Of a stretch of DNA of 64,000 nucleotides, positions 52,758 through 63,935 are shown piece by piece. The position numbers and the translations under genes are program-made. Source of the DNA: Gracilibacter sp. BRH_c7a (GTDB lineage Bacteria > Bacillota > Desulfitobacteriia > Desulfitobacteriales > Syntrophobotulaceae); NCBI GenBank assembly GCA_001516055.1, contig LOEZ01000071.1, forward strand, positions 54,857 through 118,856, read 5' to 3'. Below the pieces are notes generated by a model. That model did not search any database. It saw only the letters and a list, made by a program, of their open reading frames with translations, and was not told where the DNA came from. Positions within the stretch are counted from its first letter, which is position 1. Every line of letters starts with the position of its first letter.

Positions 52758-53115
52758 AATTATTCGCCTTAAAGGGATGGAGTTTTATGCCCATCATGGT
52801 GTGTTGGAAGAGGAGAGAATAATTGGACAAAGGTTCATAGTTGATGTGGATATACATTTATCGACAAATGTATCCATGAAGATGGATCAACTATCCGAAA
52901 CAGTTAACTATGTTGAAGTATATTCAATCATCCAGAAAAGTGTGGAAAGAGAACAATTCAGATTAATTGAAACTCTTGCAGATAGTATTGGTATTAAACT
53001 ACTTGAACAACTTGACTGTACAGGAGTAAGAGTAGTCGTGCATAAACCAAATGCTCCGATACCGGGGGTATTTAAAGATGTTTCTGTAGAAATAACAAAA
53101 GAGAAGCAAATATGA
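52744..53115 (+). CDS. folB: Dihydroneopterin aldolase
   Basis: 123 residues, ATG 52744 within the end of folP. Motifs: GMEFYAHHGVLEEERIIGQRF at the N-terminus, TVNYVEVYSIIQ, RLIETLADSIG and VHKPNAPIPGVFKDVSVEI (active-site Lys). It produces 6-hydroxymethyl-dihydropterin. It overlaps folK by ATGA, so the three folate genes form one coupled operon. Confidence 0.95.
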   Translation: MKESRIIRLKGMEFYAHHGVLEEERIIGQRFIVDVDIHLSTNVSMKMDQLSETVNYVEVYSIIQKSVEREQFRLIETLADSIGIKLLEQLDCTGVRVVVHKPNAPIPGVFKDVSVEITKEKQI

Positions 53116-53582
53116 TTGCATATTTAAGTCTAGGTACTAATGAAGGTAACAGGTATGACAATTTGGAGAAATCCCTTAATCATCTTAACAGAGTGCCCCA
53201 AATTGACATTAAAAAAATATCCAGCATCTATGAGACAGAACCTTGGGGAGGGGTAGAACAACAATTATTTCTAAATCAAGTCATACTAATAGATACCCGC
53301 CTTGATCCCGAATCACTGCTACAAACTTGTCTGGAAATAGAAAGCGCAATGGGCAGACAAAGACGTGTTCATTGGGGACCAAGAGAAATTGATATAGATA
53401 TACTGCTATATGGAGATTTAGCTATACAGTCTGATACGTTGATAATACCTCATCCTTATATGGAAAAGAGAGAATTCGTTCTTGCACCACTAAGAGAAAT
53501 AGCTCCCAATATGATTCTGCCTTCTGGTAAACCAATAATATCTACTAAAGGAGAAGGCGAGGTAAAAAAAATACTTTTTTAA
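53112..53582 (+). CDS. folK: 2-amino-4-hydroxy-6-hydroxymethyldihydropteridine pyrophosphokinase
   Basis: 156 residues, ATG 53112, overlapping folB by ATGA. HPPK signatures: YLSLGTNEGNRYDNLEKSL, YETEPWGGVEQQLFLNQV and RRVHWGPREIDIDILLYGD. It transfers pyrophosphate to the pterin, the step before FolP. It is the last gene of the folate operon. No terminator is obvious, and the structured pan leader begins about 30 nt later. Confidence 0.95.
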   Translation: MIAYLSLGTNEGNRYDNLEKSLNHLNRVPQIDIKKISSIYETEPWGGVEQQLFLNQVILIDTRLDPESLLQTCLEIESAMGRQRRVHWGPREIDIDILLYGDLAIQSDTLIIPHPYMEKREFVLAPLREIAPNMILPSGKPIISTKGEGEVKKILF

Positions 53583-53614
53583 TAGAGTTTTATGTCATAT
53601 AATGGACAGGATGT

Positions 53615-53785
53615 GGTGGACAATATCCCTAAGGGGAATTGTACCTTAAACATAAGTTAAGATTGTCTACATAAAAGTATTTTTTTGTTAATTGAGAAGA
53701 ATATGAGCATAAGCCGCTTGGATATAGTACTGAGACGGTGAAGGCAGAATCTTAGACACCTTCACCTATAGAGAGGTGTTTTTAT
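53615..53785 (+). promoter_or_regulatory. Structured leader of panG-panC-panD, candidate riboswitch/attenuator
   Basis: Three sets of pairings are visible. Aptamer-like part: GTGGACAAT (53616-53624) can pair with ATTGTCTAC (53662-53670), or its ACAAT with ATTGT (53638-53642) around a CCC-TAA-GGG hairpin. Switch part: GGTGAAGG (53737-53744) pairs with CCTTCACC (53759-53766). The alternative hairpin ACACCT (53756-53761) with AGGTGT (53774-53779) shares bases with that stem, covers the AGAGGTG ribosome binding site and leads into TTTTATTT. The two states are mutually exclusive. A 'pan motif' RNA is known upstream of pantothenate genes, but I cannot confirm membership by eye. Confidence 0.6.
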
Positions 53786-54691
53786 TTGTCTGTTAAATTT
53801 GGCATAATCGGAGCAGGTGTAGTTGGAACAACTATTGCTACTCTTTTGAATGATGCTGGTTGTGAGTGTATAGGGGTTAATACCCGTAGTAATAAATCAT
53901 ATGAACGTTTTTGTGCCTATCTTCCGACGACACGTCTGAGACTGAATGAATTAGCTAGAGCAGCCGATATCTTGTTTATTACTACCCAGGACGGTTCTAT
54001 TGAAGAAGTTGCCATTCAATTGACTATTGAAAAACAAAACAGACCTGGTCAGATTTGGATTCACTGTTCAGGATCTTTACGCTCGGAAATAATGTGTAAA
54101 GAGAAGGATTTACCTGTAGGATATCTATCTATCCATCCTCTCCAGGCCTTTGCCAATATTGACAGGGCATTGTTGTCAATGCAAGGAACACACTTTGGGA
54201 TTGAAGGGAATTGCCAAGAAAGTGAAGAACTTGGGGAAGCTCTGGTTGAGATATTGGGTGGAATACCGCACAAGATAGATCCGACTCAGAAAACGCTGTA
54301 TCATGCGGGGGCTGTAGCCGCTTCAAATTATTTGGTTTCTCTGGCATATCTAGCTGTTAAACTTTTTGAACAAGCAGGAATCGATAAGGAAAGTGCTCTC
54401 CAATCTCTTTTACCATTGATGTCAGGTTCTTATCATAATATTGAAAAAGTTGGATTGCCTTATGCACTTACCGGACCTATAGCAAGAGGAGATACAGAAG
54501 TTGTTAGAAAGCATTTGCAAGAAATACCATGGGACCTTAAAGAGACCTATAAAGGACTAGGAAGGCTGGCGTTGGAAGTGGGTGAAGAACGAAATAATCT
54601 TATCGGAGGAAATTATAATCAAGAGATGTTGCTAGAGTTAAAGAAACTATTAGGTGTTACCAGAAATGTAAAAGGAGATGAAGACGCATGA
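53786..54691 (+). CDS. panG: DUF2520 Rossmann-like protein, probable ketopantoate reductase PanG
   Basis: 301 residues, TTG 53786, 7 nt after AGAGGTG. The N-terminal NAD(P)-binding fold has FGIIGAGVVGTTIATLL; the middle has IWIHCSGSLRSEIM and SIHPLQAF; the C-terminal helical DUF2520 domain has LYHAGAVAASNYLVSLAYLA and ALTGPIARGDTEVV. DUF2520 proteins include PanG, a ketopantoate reductase that replaces PanE in some bacteria. Its position first in an operon with panC and panD supports that role. panB is not in this window. Confidence 0.82.
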   Translation: MSVKFGIIGAGVVGTTIATLLNDAGCECIGVNTRSNKSYERFCAYLPTTRLRLNELARAADILFITTQDGSIEEVAIQLTIEKQNRPGQIWIHCSGSLRSEIMCKEKDLPVGYLSIHPLQAFANIDRALLSMQGTHFGIEGNCQESEELGEALVEILGGIPHKIDPTQKTLYHAGAVAASNYLVSLAYLAVKLFEQAGIDKESALQSLLPLMSGSYHNIEKVGLPYALTGPIARGDTEVVRKHLQEIPWDLKETYKGLGRLALEVGEERNNLIGGNYNQEMLLELKKLLGVTRNVKGDEDA

Positions 54692-55551
54692 AAATAACCG
54701 AGTATATAAGCGGATTAAGAGAAAATATTCATCTTGCCAGGGAACAAGGAAAGATAATCGTACTTATTCCTACAATGGGTCATTTGCATTATGGACACCT
54801 CAGTATGGTAGAAAATGCCAGAAAAGATGATGGAGATCGGGAAAAAGTATATATAATAATGAGCATTTTTGTTAATCCCTTGCAGTTCGGAGAGAATGAG
54901 GATTTTGATCGCTACCCTCGTAATTTAGTGCGGGATTCTCGCTTGGCACAGGAGGCCGGAGTGGACATGCTATTTGTCCCATCCGTTCAAGAGATGTATC
55001 CTGATGGACAAAGTCTTACGACAATAAACGTTTCCCGAATAAGTGAGATACTATGTGGAAGTAAACGTCCTGGTCATTTTCAGGGAGTAGCAACAATTGT
55101 TAATAAACTATTTAATATTGTATTGCCCGATATAGCTTACTTCGGACAAAAGGATTATCAACAATTCATAGTTATTAACAAAATGGTAAAAGATTTGAAC
55201 ATCCTTGTACAGTTAATAGCTTTTCCCACGGTTCGGGAACAAGATGGATTAGCTATGAGTTCTCGCAATTCCTACCTAAGTTCAGAGGAAAGACAACAAG
55301 CTCCTATTATTTATCAATCCCTGCGAGAAGGAGCAGTTTTGATTACTGAAGGGGAAACCGACCCTGATGTGATTATCACAACAATTAAAGATAGAATAAG
55401 CAAAGGGTCTAAAGGGAAAATTGAATATGTAGAAGTTCGTAATGCACATAATTTGGAACGCTTTGAAAAGATTGAGGGTACTGTTGTAATATCTTTGGCA
55501 GTCTGGTTCGGTTCAACTCGTTTGATTGATAATATATTATTGGAGGCATAA
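54688..55551 (+). CDS. panC: Pantothenate synthetase
   Basis: 287 residues, ATG 54688 in an ATGA overlap with panG. Class I fold motifs: [51 protein letters not shown] and the KMSKS-like loop [11 protein letters not shown]. It condenses pantoate and beta-alanine with ATP. It is followed by panD, which supplies beta-alanine. Confidence 0.96.
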   Translation: MKITEYISGLRENIHLAREQGKIIVLIPTMGHLHYGHLSMVENARKDDGDREKVYIIMSIFVNPLQFGENEDFDRYPRNLVRDSRLAQEAGVDMLFVPSVQEMYPDGQSLTTINVSRISEILCGSKRPGHFQGVATIVNKLFNIVLPDIAYFGQKDYQQFIVINKMVKDLNILVQLIAFPTVREQDGLAMSSRNSYLSSEERQQAPIIYQSLREGAVLITEGETDPDVIITTIKDRISKGSKGKIEYVEVRNAHNLERFEKIEGTVVISLAVWFGSTRLIDNILLEA

Positions 55552-55555
55552 GAGA

Positions 55556-55939
55556 ATGATTAGACATATGATGAAATCAAAGATTCATAAGGCAAAGGTT
55601 ACTGAAGCCAACCTTAATTATATAGGAAGTATAACGATTGATAGTTATCTGATGGAAGAAGCTGATATATTACCTAATGAAAAAGTACAAGTCGTCAACA
55701 ATGCTAATGGAGCTAGATTGGAGACATATGTTATACCCGGGCCAAAAAATTCAGGAACAATTTGTCTCAATGGAGCTGCGGCTCGTCTTGTTCAGGTCGG
55801 GGACGAGGTTATAATTATAACTTATACTATGCTAAATGATGAGGAGGTTAAGAACTATACTCCCAAAATTGTTTTTGTGGATCATAATAACTCTATAGAT
55901 ACGACCCTTACTCAGGAAACACATGGAGTACGGGCTTGA
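55556..55939 (+). CDS. panD: Aspartate 1-decarboxylase (proenzyme)
   Basis: 127 residues from ATG 55556, 9 nt after GGAGG. With this start the self-cleavage site is G24-S25 (YIGSITID), the canonical numbering, where S25 becomes the pyruvoyl cofactor. [20 protein letters not shown] and [18 protein letters not shown] follow. It makes beta-alanine from aspartate. It is the last gene of the pan operon. Confidence 0.96.
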   Translation: MIRHMMKSKIHKAKVTEANLNYIGSITIDSYLMEEADILPNEKVQVVNNANGARLETYVIPGPKNSGTICLNGAAARLVQVGDEVIIITYTMLNDEEVKNYTPKIVFVDHNNSIDTTLTQETHGVRA

Positions 55940-56007
55940 CACATTTTACCTTGAAGCATAGAATTTAGAAAAAAGGCGTCGTTTTTTAGGGAAAGGAAAA
56001 ATGATAG

Positions 56008-56928
56008 ATGGATAACAGGCATCAACAGCAGCTAATTGCTGAGATAAAAGAATTGCGCAAAGAAAAAAATGCTATAATTCTTGCTCATTATTATCAACCT
56101 AATGAAGTACAAGATATTGCAGATTTCGTAGGGGATTCCCTTCAGTTAGCACAGAAGGCCGCTGCTACGGAAGCGGATGTCATTGTGTTTTGTGGCGTGC
56201 ACTTCATGGCTGAAAGTGCTGCTATTCTTTCTCCGGATAAGATTGTACTTCTTCCCGATATCAATGCAGGATGCCCAATGGCAGATATGGTGGATGCTGA
56301 AGAGTTAAGGGAGGAGAAAGCAAAACACCCTGGTACTAAAGTAGTTTGTTATGTGAATTCATCTGCGGAAGTAAAAGCAGAAAGTGATATATGTTGTACC
56401 TCCTCAAATGCTCAAAAAGTAGTTGATTCCTTGCTGAATGAAGATATTTTATTTGTTCCTGATGAGAATCTCGGGAAATTTGTCGCTGCCAAGGCTAATA
56501 AGAAGATTAAATATTGGCCAGGTTTTTGTCCTACCCATCATCGGTTGGGAAAAGAAGATGTTCTGAAGGCACGAGCTGAGAATCCGGAAGCTAAAGTCTT
56601 AGTGCATCCTGAGTGTCGGGAAGAGGTCTGGAAAGAAGCGGATTATGTCGGGTCTACGGCAGGGATAATTAAGTATGCCGAAAGTTCTCCTGCAAAAGAG
56701 TTTATTATCGGGACAGAATGTGGTATTTTACATGAACTACAAAAACGTTGTCCAGATAAGAAGTTTTATATGGCCTCAGATGATATGCGTTGCCCTAATA
56801 TGAAAAAAACAAGTTTACAAAAGGTTAGAGATGCTTTGCGAAACCTTTCACCCCAAATCACAGTGCCTGAGGAAATCAGGCTAAAGGCCATTGGGGCTTT
56901 AGAAAGAATGCTGACTGTTTCTAAATAA
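56008..56928 (+). CDS. nadA: Quinolinate synthase A
   Basis: 306 residues, ATG 56008 after AAAGGA; an ATG at 56001 stops after four codons. NadA features: ILAHYYQPNEVQDIADFVGD, VFCGVHFMAESAAILSP and GTECGILHELQK; the cysteines in FCGV, DICC and TECG contexts include the [4Fe-4S] ligands. It condenses iminoaspartate with dihydroxyacetone phosphate. It starts the nadA-nadB-nadC group, so de novo NAD synthesis from aspartate is complete. Confidence 0.96.
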   Translation: MDNRHQQQLIAEIKELRKEKNAIILAHYYQPNEVQDIADFVGDSLQLAQKAAATEADVIVFCGVHFMAESAAILSPDKIVLLPDINAGCPMADMVDAEELREEKAKHPGTKVVCYVNSSAEVKAESDICCTSSNAQKVVDSLLNEDILFVPDENLGKFVAAKANKKIKYWPGFCPTHHRLGKEDVLKARAENPEAKVLVHPECREEVWKEADYVGSTAGIIKYAESSPAKEFIIGTECGILHELQKRCPDKKFYMASDDMRCPNMKKTSLQKVRDALRNLSPQITVPEEIRLKAIGALERMLTVSK

Positions 56929-56964
56929 AATATTTATTTGGGGAATGAGTGGAGATAGATAGAT

Positions 56965-58569
56965 ATGCAAGACAATGAATATCTAATTCCTTGGGACAAG
57001 AATAATATTAATGTAAAGTATACCGAGATTCTTATTCTGGGAAGTGGTATAGCAGGATTATTTACGGCAATTAATCTCAGCAAAAAGTATGAAATAACTA
57101 TCCTGACCAAAAAAAATATTATGGAAAGTAACACAGAGCATGCTCAAGGAGGCATTGCTGTAGCTCTTGACCTTGAAGATTCCCCGGAGTTTCACTACGG
57201 AGATACAATCAAGGCTGGGGCTGGTTTATGTAACCTTAGTGCTGTCAAAATATTGGCTGAGAAGGGCCCAGACTCTGTTAGAAAGTTAATTGAACTAGGT
57301 ACTCAATTCGATAAGTCTGAAAATAAGCTGAACTTTACCACTGAAGGGGCACATAGCAAAAAGAGGGTCCTGCATGCCAAAGGTGATGCTACCGGTGGTG
57401 AGATCGAGCGGGCACTAGTTGAAAAAGTACGGAATAGTTCTATTCAAGTAAAAGAAAACTATTTTGTCATAGATCTCCTTAAGAACGATGATAATGAAGT
57501 AATTGGTGTTTTAGTTCTGGATAATAAGTATAAGTTGGAGGCGTGGTTATCCAAAGCTGTTATTATTGCGACAGGTGGTTTAGGGCAGCTATATAAACAT
57601 ACTACTAACCCTGCGGTGACTACGGGAGATGGAATTGCTGCTGCTTATCGTGCAGGAGCTGAGCTTATGGATATGGAATTCATTCAGTTCCATCCAACGG
57701 CGTTACTCATCCCTGGGGTTCCTAGTTTCTTAATCTCTGAAGCTGCTCGGGGAGAAGGAGCACTACTATTAAATGCTCAAGGCAAAAGATTTATGGCAGA
57801 TATCCCAGGGCAAGAACTAGCACCAAGAGACGTTGTGGCCAGAGCGATTTGGGAACAAATGAAGACCGGTACGGTGTACTTGGACTTTAGCTATATTCAC
57901 TCTCAAAAAGTTCAAGAAAGATTTCCTAAAATATATAAAACCTGCCTGCAGTATGGCATAGATATTTCTGCTACTCCTGTTCCGGTTGGGCCAGCTGCCC
58001 ATTACATAATGGGGGGTATTAGAGTTGACAATTCTGGACAAACCAGCCTTCCTAATTTGTACGCTTGTGGGGAATGTGCCTGTAATGGAGTACATGGTGC
58101 GAATCGGCTTGCCAGTAACTCTTTACTAGACGGCCTCGTGTTTGCAGAAACTATTACACAGAAGCTAGAGAAAGAAGCTGGAAAGCTTTCCAAATGGGAA
58201 AAAGCTAAGCCCTTCACAGAACACTTAACTAGTGGTAGAAGATATAAGACAGATATAGAAAGAATAAGAGCAGAACTCCGAGAAATCATGTGGGATCGAG
58301 TAGGAATAATTCGTAATACAGAAGGCCTGTCAGATGCATATGCTAGGATAGAAAGATTAAAAGAAGTTTTTGTTCCACGGATAAAAATCCCTGAACTTGA
58401 ACTTGGAAATATGCTCACACTTGGTTCTATTATTGTTAAATCAGCTTTCAAACGCCAAGAGAGCAGGGGTGGGCACTATCGAAGTGATTACCCAGTTCCA
58501 GATGAGGAATGGCGGAAACATTCCGCTTTTAAAAGGGGAGACAAACATGTCAGCTATGTTTCAGTATAA
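56965..58569 (+). CDS. nadB: L-aspartate oxidase
   Basis: 534 residues, ATG 56965 after GTGGAGAT. FAD-binding fold EILILGSGIAGLFTAINLSK near residues 16-35; EHAQGGIAVAL; HPTALLIPGVPSFLISEAAR; and CGECACNGVHGANRLASNSL. The C-terminal helical domain (about 420-534) completes the family. It oxidises aspartate to iminoaspartate, in anaerobes with fumarate as acceptor. Its last 23 nt overlap nadC. Confidence 0.96.
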   Translation: MQDNEYLIPWDKNNINVKYTEILILGSGIAGLFTAINLSKKYEITILTKKNIMESNTEHAQGGIAVALDLEDSPEFHYGDTIKAGAGLCNLSAVKILAEKGPDSVRKLIELGTQFDKSENKLNFTTEGAHSKKRVLHAKGDATGGEIERALVEKVRNSSIQVKENYFVIDLLKNDDNEVIGVLVLDNKYKLEAWLSKAVIIATGGLGQLYKHTTNPAVTTGDGIAAAYRAGAELMDMEFIQFHPTALLIPGVPSFLISEAARGEGALLLNAQGKRFMADIPGQELAPRDVVARAIWEQMKTGTVYLDFSYIHSQKVQERFPKIYKTCLQYGIDISATPVPVGPAAHYIMGGIRVDNSGQTSLPNLYACGECACNGVHGANRLASNSLLDGLVFAETITQKLEKEAGKLSKWEKAKPFTEHLTSGRRYKTDIERIRAELREIMWDRVGIIRNTEGLSDAYARIERLKEVFVPRIKIPELELGNMLTLGSIIVKSAFKRQESRGGHYRSDYPVPDEEWRKHSAFKRGDKHVSYVSV

Positions 58570-59425
58570 CGAATTAATTGAAAGAGCCCTAAAAGAAGAT
58601 ATTGGTACAGGGGATTTGAGCACAATGATAATCCCAGATGATCATCTAGGAGAAGCCAAAATATACGCTAAAGAACATGGAATTGTCTGTGGTGGATATA
58701 TTGCCGAAATGGTTTTCCAAAAAGTTGACTCCCGCATTCGGACAGAAACCTATGCTAAAGACGGAGATAGGATCTCACCAGGATCACTTGTAATGAAAGT
58801 AATCGGGCCTTTGGCTGGGATACTCCAGGCTGAAAGAACTGCTATCAATTTTATGCAACATTTATCCGGGATAGCTAGTATGACGAGGAGACTGGTGGAT
58901 ATTGTTTCCGATCTTGGTGTAAAAATTGTGGATACACGTAAAACTATGCCTGGAATGCGAAGCTTGCAGAAGTATGCTGTAAGAATCGGAGGCGGCAATA
59001 ACCATCGGTTCGGGCTTTATGATGCTGTTATGTTGAAAGATAACCACCATGCCGTAGTAGGTGGTTTAGATGAAGCTATCCGCAGGGTCAAAGAAAAAGT
59101 AGGGCATATGGTTAAGATAGAGGTAGAATGTGAAACCTTAGATCAAGTCCAGGATGCCTTGGACTATGGTGTTGACGTAATTATGCTAGACAATATGTCC
59201 TTGGAAGATATGAAAGCAGCAGTAAAATTAATAAACAAAAAAGCAATCATCGAAGCTTCTGGAGGTATAACGGAGGAGAATATCAGAAAAGTTGCCGAGA
59301 CCGGTGTAGATATCTTGTCTGTAGGCAGACTGACACACTCCGTGATGGCTATAGATTTCTCTATGGTTGTTGATGAGATGAAGCCTTCTATGCAAAAGCA
59401 TATAACTCTCACAGAAAAGATATAA
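58547..59425 (+). CDS. nadC: Nicotinate-nucleotide pyrophosphorylase (carboxylating)
   Basis: 292 residues from ATG 58547 inside the end of nadB, after AAAAGGGGAG. The frame extends further upstream without a start signal. Motifs: [72 protein letters not shown] and [12 protein letters not shown]. It converts quinolinate and PRPP to nicotinate mononucleotide. The 23-nt overlap implies coupled translation with nadB. Confidence 0.96.
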   Translation: MSAMFQYNELIERALKEDIGTGDLSTMIIPDDHLGEAKIYAKEHGIVCGGYIAEMVFQKVDSRIRTETYAKDGDRISPGSLVMKVIGPLAGILQAERTAINFMQHLSGIASMTRRLVDIVSDLGVKIVDTRKTMPGMRSLQKYAVRIGGGNNHRFGLYDAVMLKDNHHAVVGGLDEAIRRVKEKVGHMVKIEVECETLDQVQDALDYGVDVIMLDNMSLEDMKAAVKLINKKAIIEASGGITEENIRKVAETGVDILSVGRLTHSVMAIDFSMVVDEMKPSMQKHITLTEKI

Positions 59426-59447
59426 TGGTTGCTGGGAGACATTGCAA

Positions 59448-60215
59448 ATGATTCTAGTCTTTGATGTAGGAAATACAAATATTGTACTTGGGGTTTATCG
59501 CGAGCACACACTAAGTTATCACTGGAGAGTTTCTACAGATAAATTCAGTACCGAAGATGAATACGCAGTAATTCTGAAGAACCTTTTTGATTTTAATGGT
59601 CTCCATTTTGATAGCATAAATGGTGCAATTATATCTTCCGTTGTACCTCCTGTAACCCCAATCTTAGAACAAATGATTAAAAAATATTTCCGGGTTAATC
59701 CCTTTATCGTAGGTCCCGGTGTAAAGACTGGGATCTCAATAATATATGATAACCCTAGGGAAGTAGGAGCTGACCGCATAGTTAATGCGGTTGCAGCCTT
59801 CACTAAATACGGCGGACCATTAATCATTGTTGATTTTGGGACCGCGACGACCTTCTGTGCTATTAGCACAAAAGCAGAATACTTAGGAGGGGCAATTGCC
59901 CCTGGGATTGGGATATCTACGGAAGCTCTGTTTCAGAGAGCGTCTAAGCTTCCGCGGATAGAAGTAGTTAAAACTAAAAGCATCATAGGTAAAAATACCA
60001 TTAGCGGAATGCAAGCTGGAATTTATTATGGATTCTGTGGTCAGGTTGATCGTATAATTCAGCTCATGAAAAAGGAATTATCAAGTGAAGCGAAAGTGAT
60101 AGCTACAGGAGGCTTAGCAGAACTTATCGCTGGAGATTCCGAAATGATAGAGATAGTCGATCCTTTTTTAACTCTTGAAGGGTTGTTAATTATTTATGAG
60201 AAAAATCTTAATTGA
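59448..60215 (+). CDS. coaX: Type III pantothenate kinase
   Basis: 255 residues from ATG 59448, 9 nt after GGGAG. ASKHA-fold motifs: [45 protein letters not shown] and [19 protein letters not shown]. It phosphorylates pantothenate, the first step to CoA, using the feedback-insensitive type III enzyme. Lying 22 nt after nadC, it joins NAD and CoA supply in one transcript. A strong terminator follows. Confidence 0.95.
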   Translation: MILVFDVGNTNIVLGVYREHTLSYHWRVSTDKFSTEDEYAVILKNLFDFNGLHFDSINGAIISSVVPPVTPILEQMIKKYFRVNPFIVGPGVKTGISIIYDNPREVGADRIVNAVAAFTKYGGPLIIVDFGTATTFCAISTKAEYLGGAIAPGIGISTEALFQRASKLPRIEVVKTKSIIGKNTISGMQAGIYYGFCGQVDRIIQLMKKELSSEAKVIATGGLAELIAGDSEMIEIVDPFLTLEGLLIIYEKNLN

Positions 60216-60245
60216 GATATTTTCTTTCCAATTAGAACTTTAAGA

Positions 60246-60274
60246 AATACGAGCATAAAAAGTGCTCGTATTTT
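60246..60274 (+). terminator. Terminator of nadABC-coaX
   Basis: AATACGAGCA (60246-60255) pairs with TGCTCGTATT (60263-60272), 7-nt loop, ending in TTTT. Confidence 0.85.
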
Positions 60275-60289
60275 CAAAAGAGGTAGAAC

Positions 60290-61252
60290 ATGAAACTAGG
60301 AAAACATACTTTATCCAAGCCTGTTATTATGGCACCGATGGCAGGGATAACAGATAAGGCTTTCAGGGAGATTATTTGCCTTCTGGGTGGGAAATATACA
60401 GTCACTGAAATGATAAGTGATAAAGCTCTGCTCCATAATAATTCTAAGACAATCCAAATGCTTAACTTGCTTGGAGAGGCTGAACCCCGTATTGTTCAAA
60501 TTTTTGGTTCTGAACCAGATAGTATGGCTGAAGCTGCTAAGAGAGTGGTTGAGCATGGTGCTGATATTATTGATTTGAATATGGGCTGTCCTACACCTAA
60601 AATAGTGAAAAATGGAGAAGGTGCAGCTCTGCTCAGGAATATCCCCCTTGCAGAAGAAATTGCGCGGCAAGTAGTCAAGGCTGTAGATATACCGGTTACC
60701 GCTAAGATACGCTTAGGGTGGAACTCTAGTGAGATAAATGCGCCAGAGCTTGCTGGAAGACTTGAGGCGGTTGGTATTAGCATGGTAACAGTACATGCTA
60801 GAACAAGGGAACAGTTCTATTCCGGTAAAGCAGATTGGAAGTATATTAACTCTATTAGGAAAAAGATCAAAATTCCCCTGATTGGTAACGGAGATATTAC
60901 CTCACCCCAAGATGCCAGTAGGATGATTGAACTAACCGGTTGTGATGGAGTGATGATCGGTAGAAGTGCTTTAGGGAACCCTTGGTTGATTGGTCGAACA
61001 CAGGGTTTTCTAGAAAATGGTGAGTTGAAGGAACTTGAACCGGATAATAAGGAAAAACTGCGCATTCTACTACTTCACTTCGAAAAAATATTAAAATATA
61101 AAGGGAAGAAGATTGGAGTCAATGAGATACGCAAACACGCTTCTTGGTATTTTAAAGGAATAAGAAACGCAGCTGATTATAGAAACGAGATAATGAAAAG
61201 CCATGATCCAGAGGAAATAAAAACTATTTTTAGAAAAGTGTTTACAGAATAG
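60290..61252 (+). CDS. dusB: tRNA-dihydrouridine synthase (DusB family)
   Basis: 320 residues, ATG 60290 after AGAGGT. FMN-dependent Dus motifs: PVIMAPMAGITDKAFREI, QIFGSEPDSMAEAA, DLNMGCPTPKIVKNGEGAALL, VTVHARTREQFYSGKADW and GVMIGRSALGNPWLI. It reduces uridines in the tRNA D-loop. The dusB-greA-lysS order is conserved in Firmicutes. It begins only 16 nt after the preceding terminator, so its own promoter, or read-through, must lie close by. Confidence 0.95.
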   Translation: MKLGKHTLSKPVIMAPMAGITDKAFREIICLLGGKYTVTEMISDKALLHNNSKTIQMLNLLGEAEPRIVQIFGSEPDSMAEAAKRVVEHGADIIDLNMGCPTPKIVKNGEGAALLRNIPLAEEIARQVVKAVDIPVTAKIRLGWNSSEINAPELAGRLEAVGISMVTVHARTREQFYSGKADWKYINSIRKKIKIPLIGNGDITSPQDASRMIELTGCDGVMIGRSALGNPWLIGRTQGFLENGELKELEPDNKEKLRILLLHFEKILKYKGKKIGVNEIRKHASWYFKGIRNAADYRNEIMKSHDPEEIKTIFRKVFTE

Positions 61253-61289
61253 AAATTCTTAATGTACGGATAAGGATATTTGAAATTGC

Positions 61290-61318
61290 TTGACAATAAT
61301 TTAGAGGTTAATTATAAT
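61290..61318 (+). promoter_or_regulatory. Consensus SigA promoter of greA
   Basis: TTGACA (61290-61295), 17-bp spacer, TATAAT (61313-61318): a full consensus match, the strongest promoter in the window. It lies about 150 nt before greA, leaving an untranslated leader of roughly 140 nt in which I see no clear structure. Confidence 0.8.
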
Positions 61319-61466
61319 AACGAGTATTATTAACTAGGAAGAATATTACAGTGTATATTTTTTTTACATGTGTATATAATGTGTCACATACAATGTTTTT
61401 CCATGAACTAGGTATCAGATTCCGCAATAGGCATGCAAGAAAGGGAAGAGAGGGAGGGTTATTTTT

Positions 61467-61937
61467 ATGCCCGAAAAAGAAGTAATATTAACTCTGGCCG
61501 GACTAAAAAAGCTTGAAGAAGAATTAGAGATTCTAAAAACCCAGAGAAGAAAGCAAGTTGCTGAAAGGATCAAACAAGCTATTGAATTCGGTGATATTTC
61601 TGAGAATTCCGAGTATGAAGATGCCAAAACCGAGCAAGCATTCATCGAGGGGCGGATAATGACTCTGGAAAAAATGCTTAGAAATGCTAAGATAATAGAT
61701 GATAATGAGCAAAGAGACCAAGTGGTTTTGGGAAGTACTGTTATGCTTAAAGACATCGAAATGGGGGAAAATGAGGAATATACTATTGTGGGATCAGCAG
61801 AAGCTGATCCAGCCGTAAATAAGATTTCTAATGAATCTCCTGTTGGTAAAGCAGTACTGGGGCATTCCAAGGGTAATACCATAGAGGTAAGCGTTCCGGC
61901 AGGGATAATACGGTATGAAATAATCGATATACGTTAA
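61467..61937 (+). CDS. greA: Transcription elongation factor GreA
   Basis: 156 residues, ATG 61467, 8 nt after GGGAGGG. The N-terminal coiled coil (10-75: [39 protein letters not shown]) holds the acidic tip that enters the polymerase channel; the C-terminal globular domain has [19 protein letters not shown]. GreA stimulates cleavage of backtracked RNA. A perfect 22-bp inverted repeat follows the gene. Confidence 0.97.
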   Translation: MPEKEVILTLAGLKKLEEELEILKTQRRKQVAERIKQAIEFGDISENSEYEDAKTEQAFIEGRIMTLEKMLRNAKIIDDNEQRDQVVLGSTVMLKDIEMGENEEYTIVGSAEADPAVNKISNESPVGKAVLGHSKGNTIEVSVPAGIIRYEIIDIR

Positions 61938-61976
61938 GATTTTAAGTTTACATGGAATAAGAGTTATAAATATACC

Positions 61977-63557
<1,581 letters not shown>

Positions 63558-63673
63558 TTAGCTTAAATATTATTAATTATCAAGAAAAAGATTATAATTT
63601 AGATATTAAGAGGTATAGCGAGCTAAGCAAACTGATTTAAAGATAATGGCATTCTTTGACTGTATTTAGAGGC

Positions 63674-63702
63674 TTGAAACCTTCAGCTAGAAATGATATA
63701 GT
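63674..63702 (+). promoter_or_regulatory. rRNA operon promoter
   Basis: TTGAAA (63674-63679), 17-bp spacer, TATAGT (63697-63702), about 230 nt before the 16S start. A TTGACT at 63656-63661 has no partner -10 at good spacing. Confidence 0.55.
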
Positions 63703-63935
63703 ATCAAATGTTGCAAACAGAACGATGTAAGTAACTGGCTCCAACAATGTAAACAAGAACAAGAATAATTTGCCAGTTGACATACGTCAGCAAAGTTTGT
63801 CACAATACAATTCCGTCGCAGAGAGACAGCGACATTACGGGTCATTGAAAACTGAACAACAAGAATAAGAATTAAGCTAGACTCGTCAAATAATCAATGA
63901 GTAAAAAACGAGCAGATCAATGCTCTGTAATATTT
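63703..63935 (+). other. rRNA operon leader
   Basis: The 378 nt between lysS and 16S rRNA holds no ORF. After the promoter, a leader contains CATTGAAAACTGAAC (63845-63859), a stretch common in Firmicutes rRNA leaders, and a short GAGC/GCTC stem (63910-63925) just before the 16S gene, probably part of the processing stem whose other strand is outside the window. Confidence 0.5.

Noticed and set aside
58002..58451. Long minus-strand ORF of 149 codons inside nadB
   Set aside because: Antisense shadow of a clear L-aspartate oxidase; no ribosome binding site and no recognisable motifs.
61415..61882. Minus-strand ORF of 155 codons across greA
   Set aside because: Serine/leucine-rich antisense shadow of greA.
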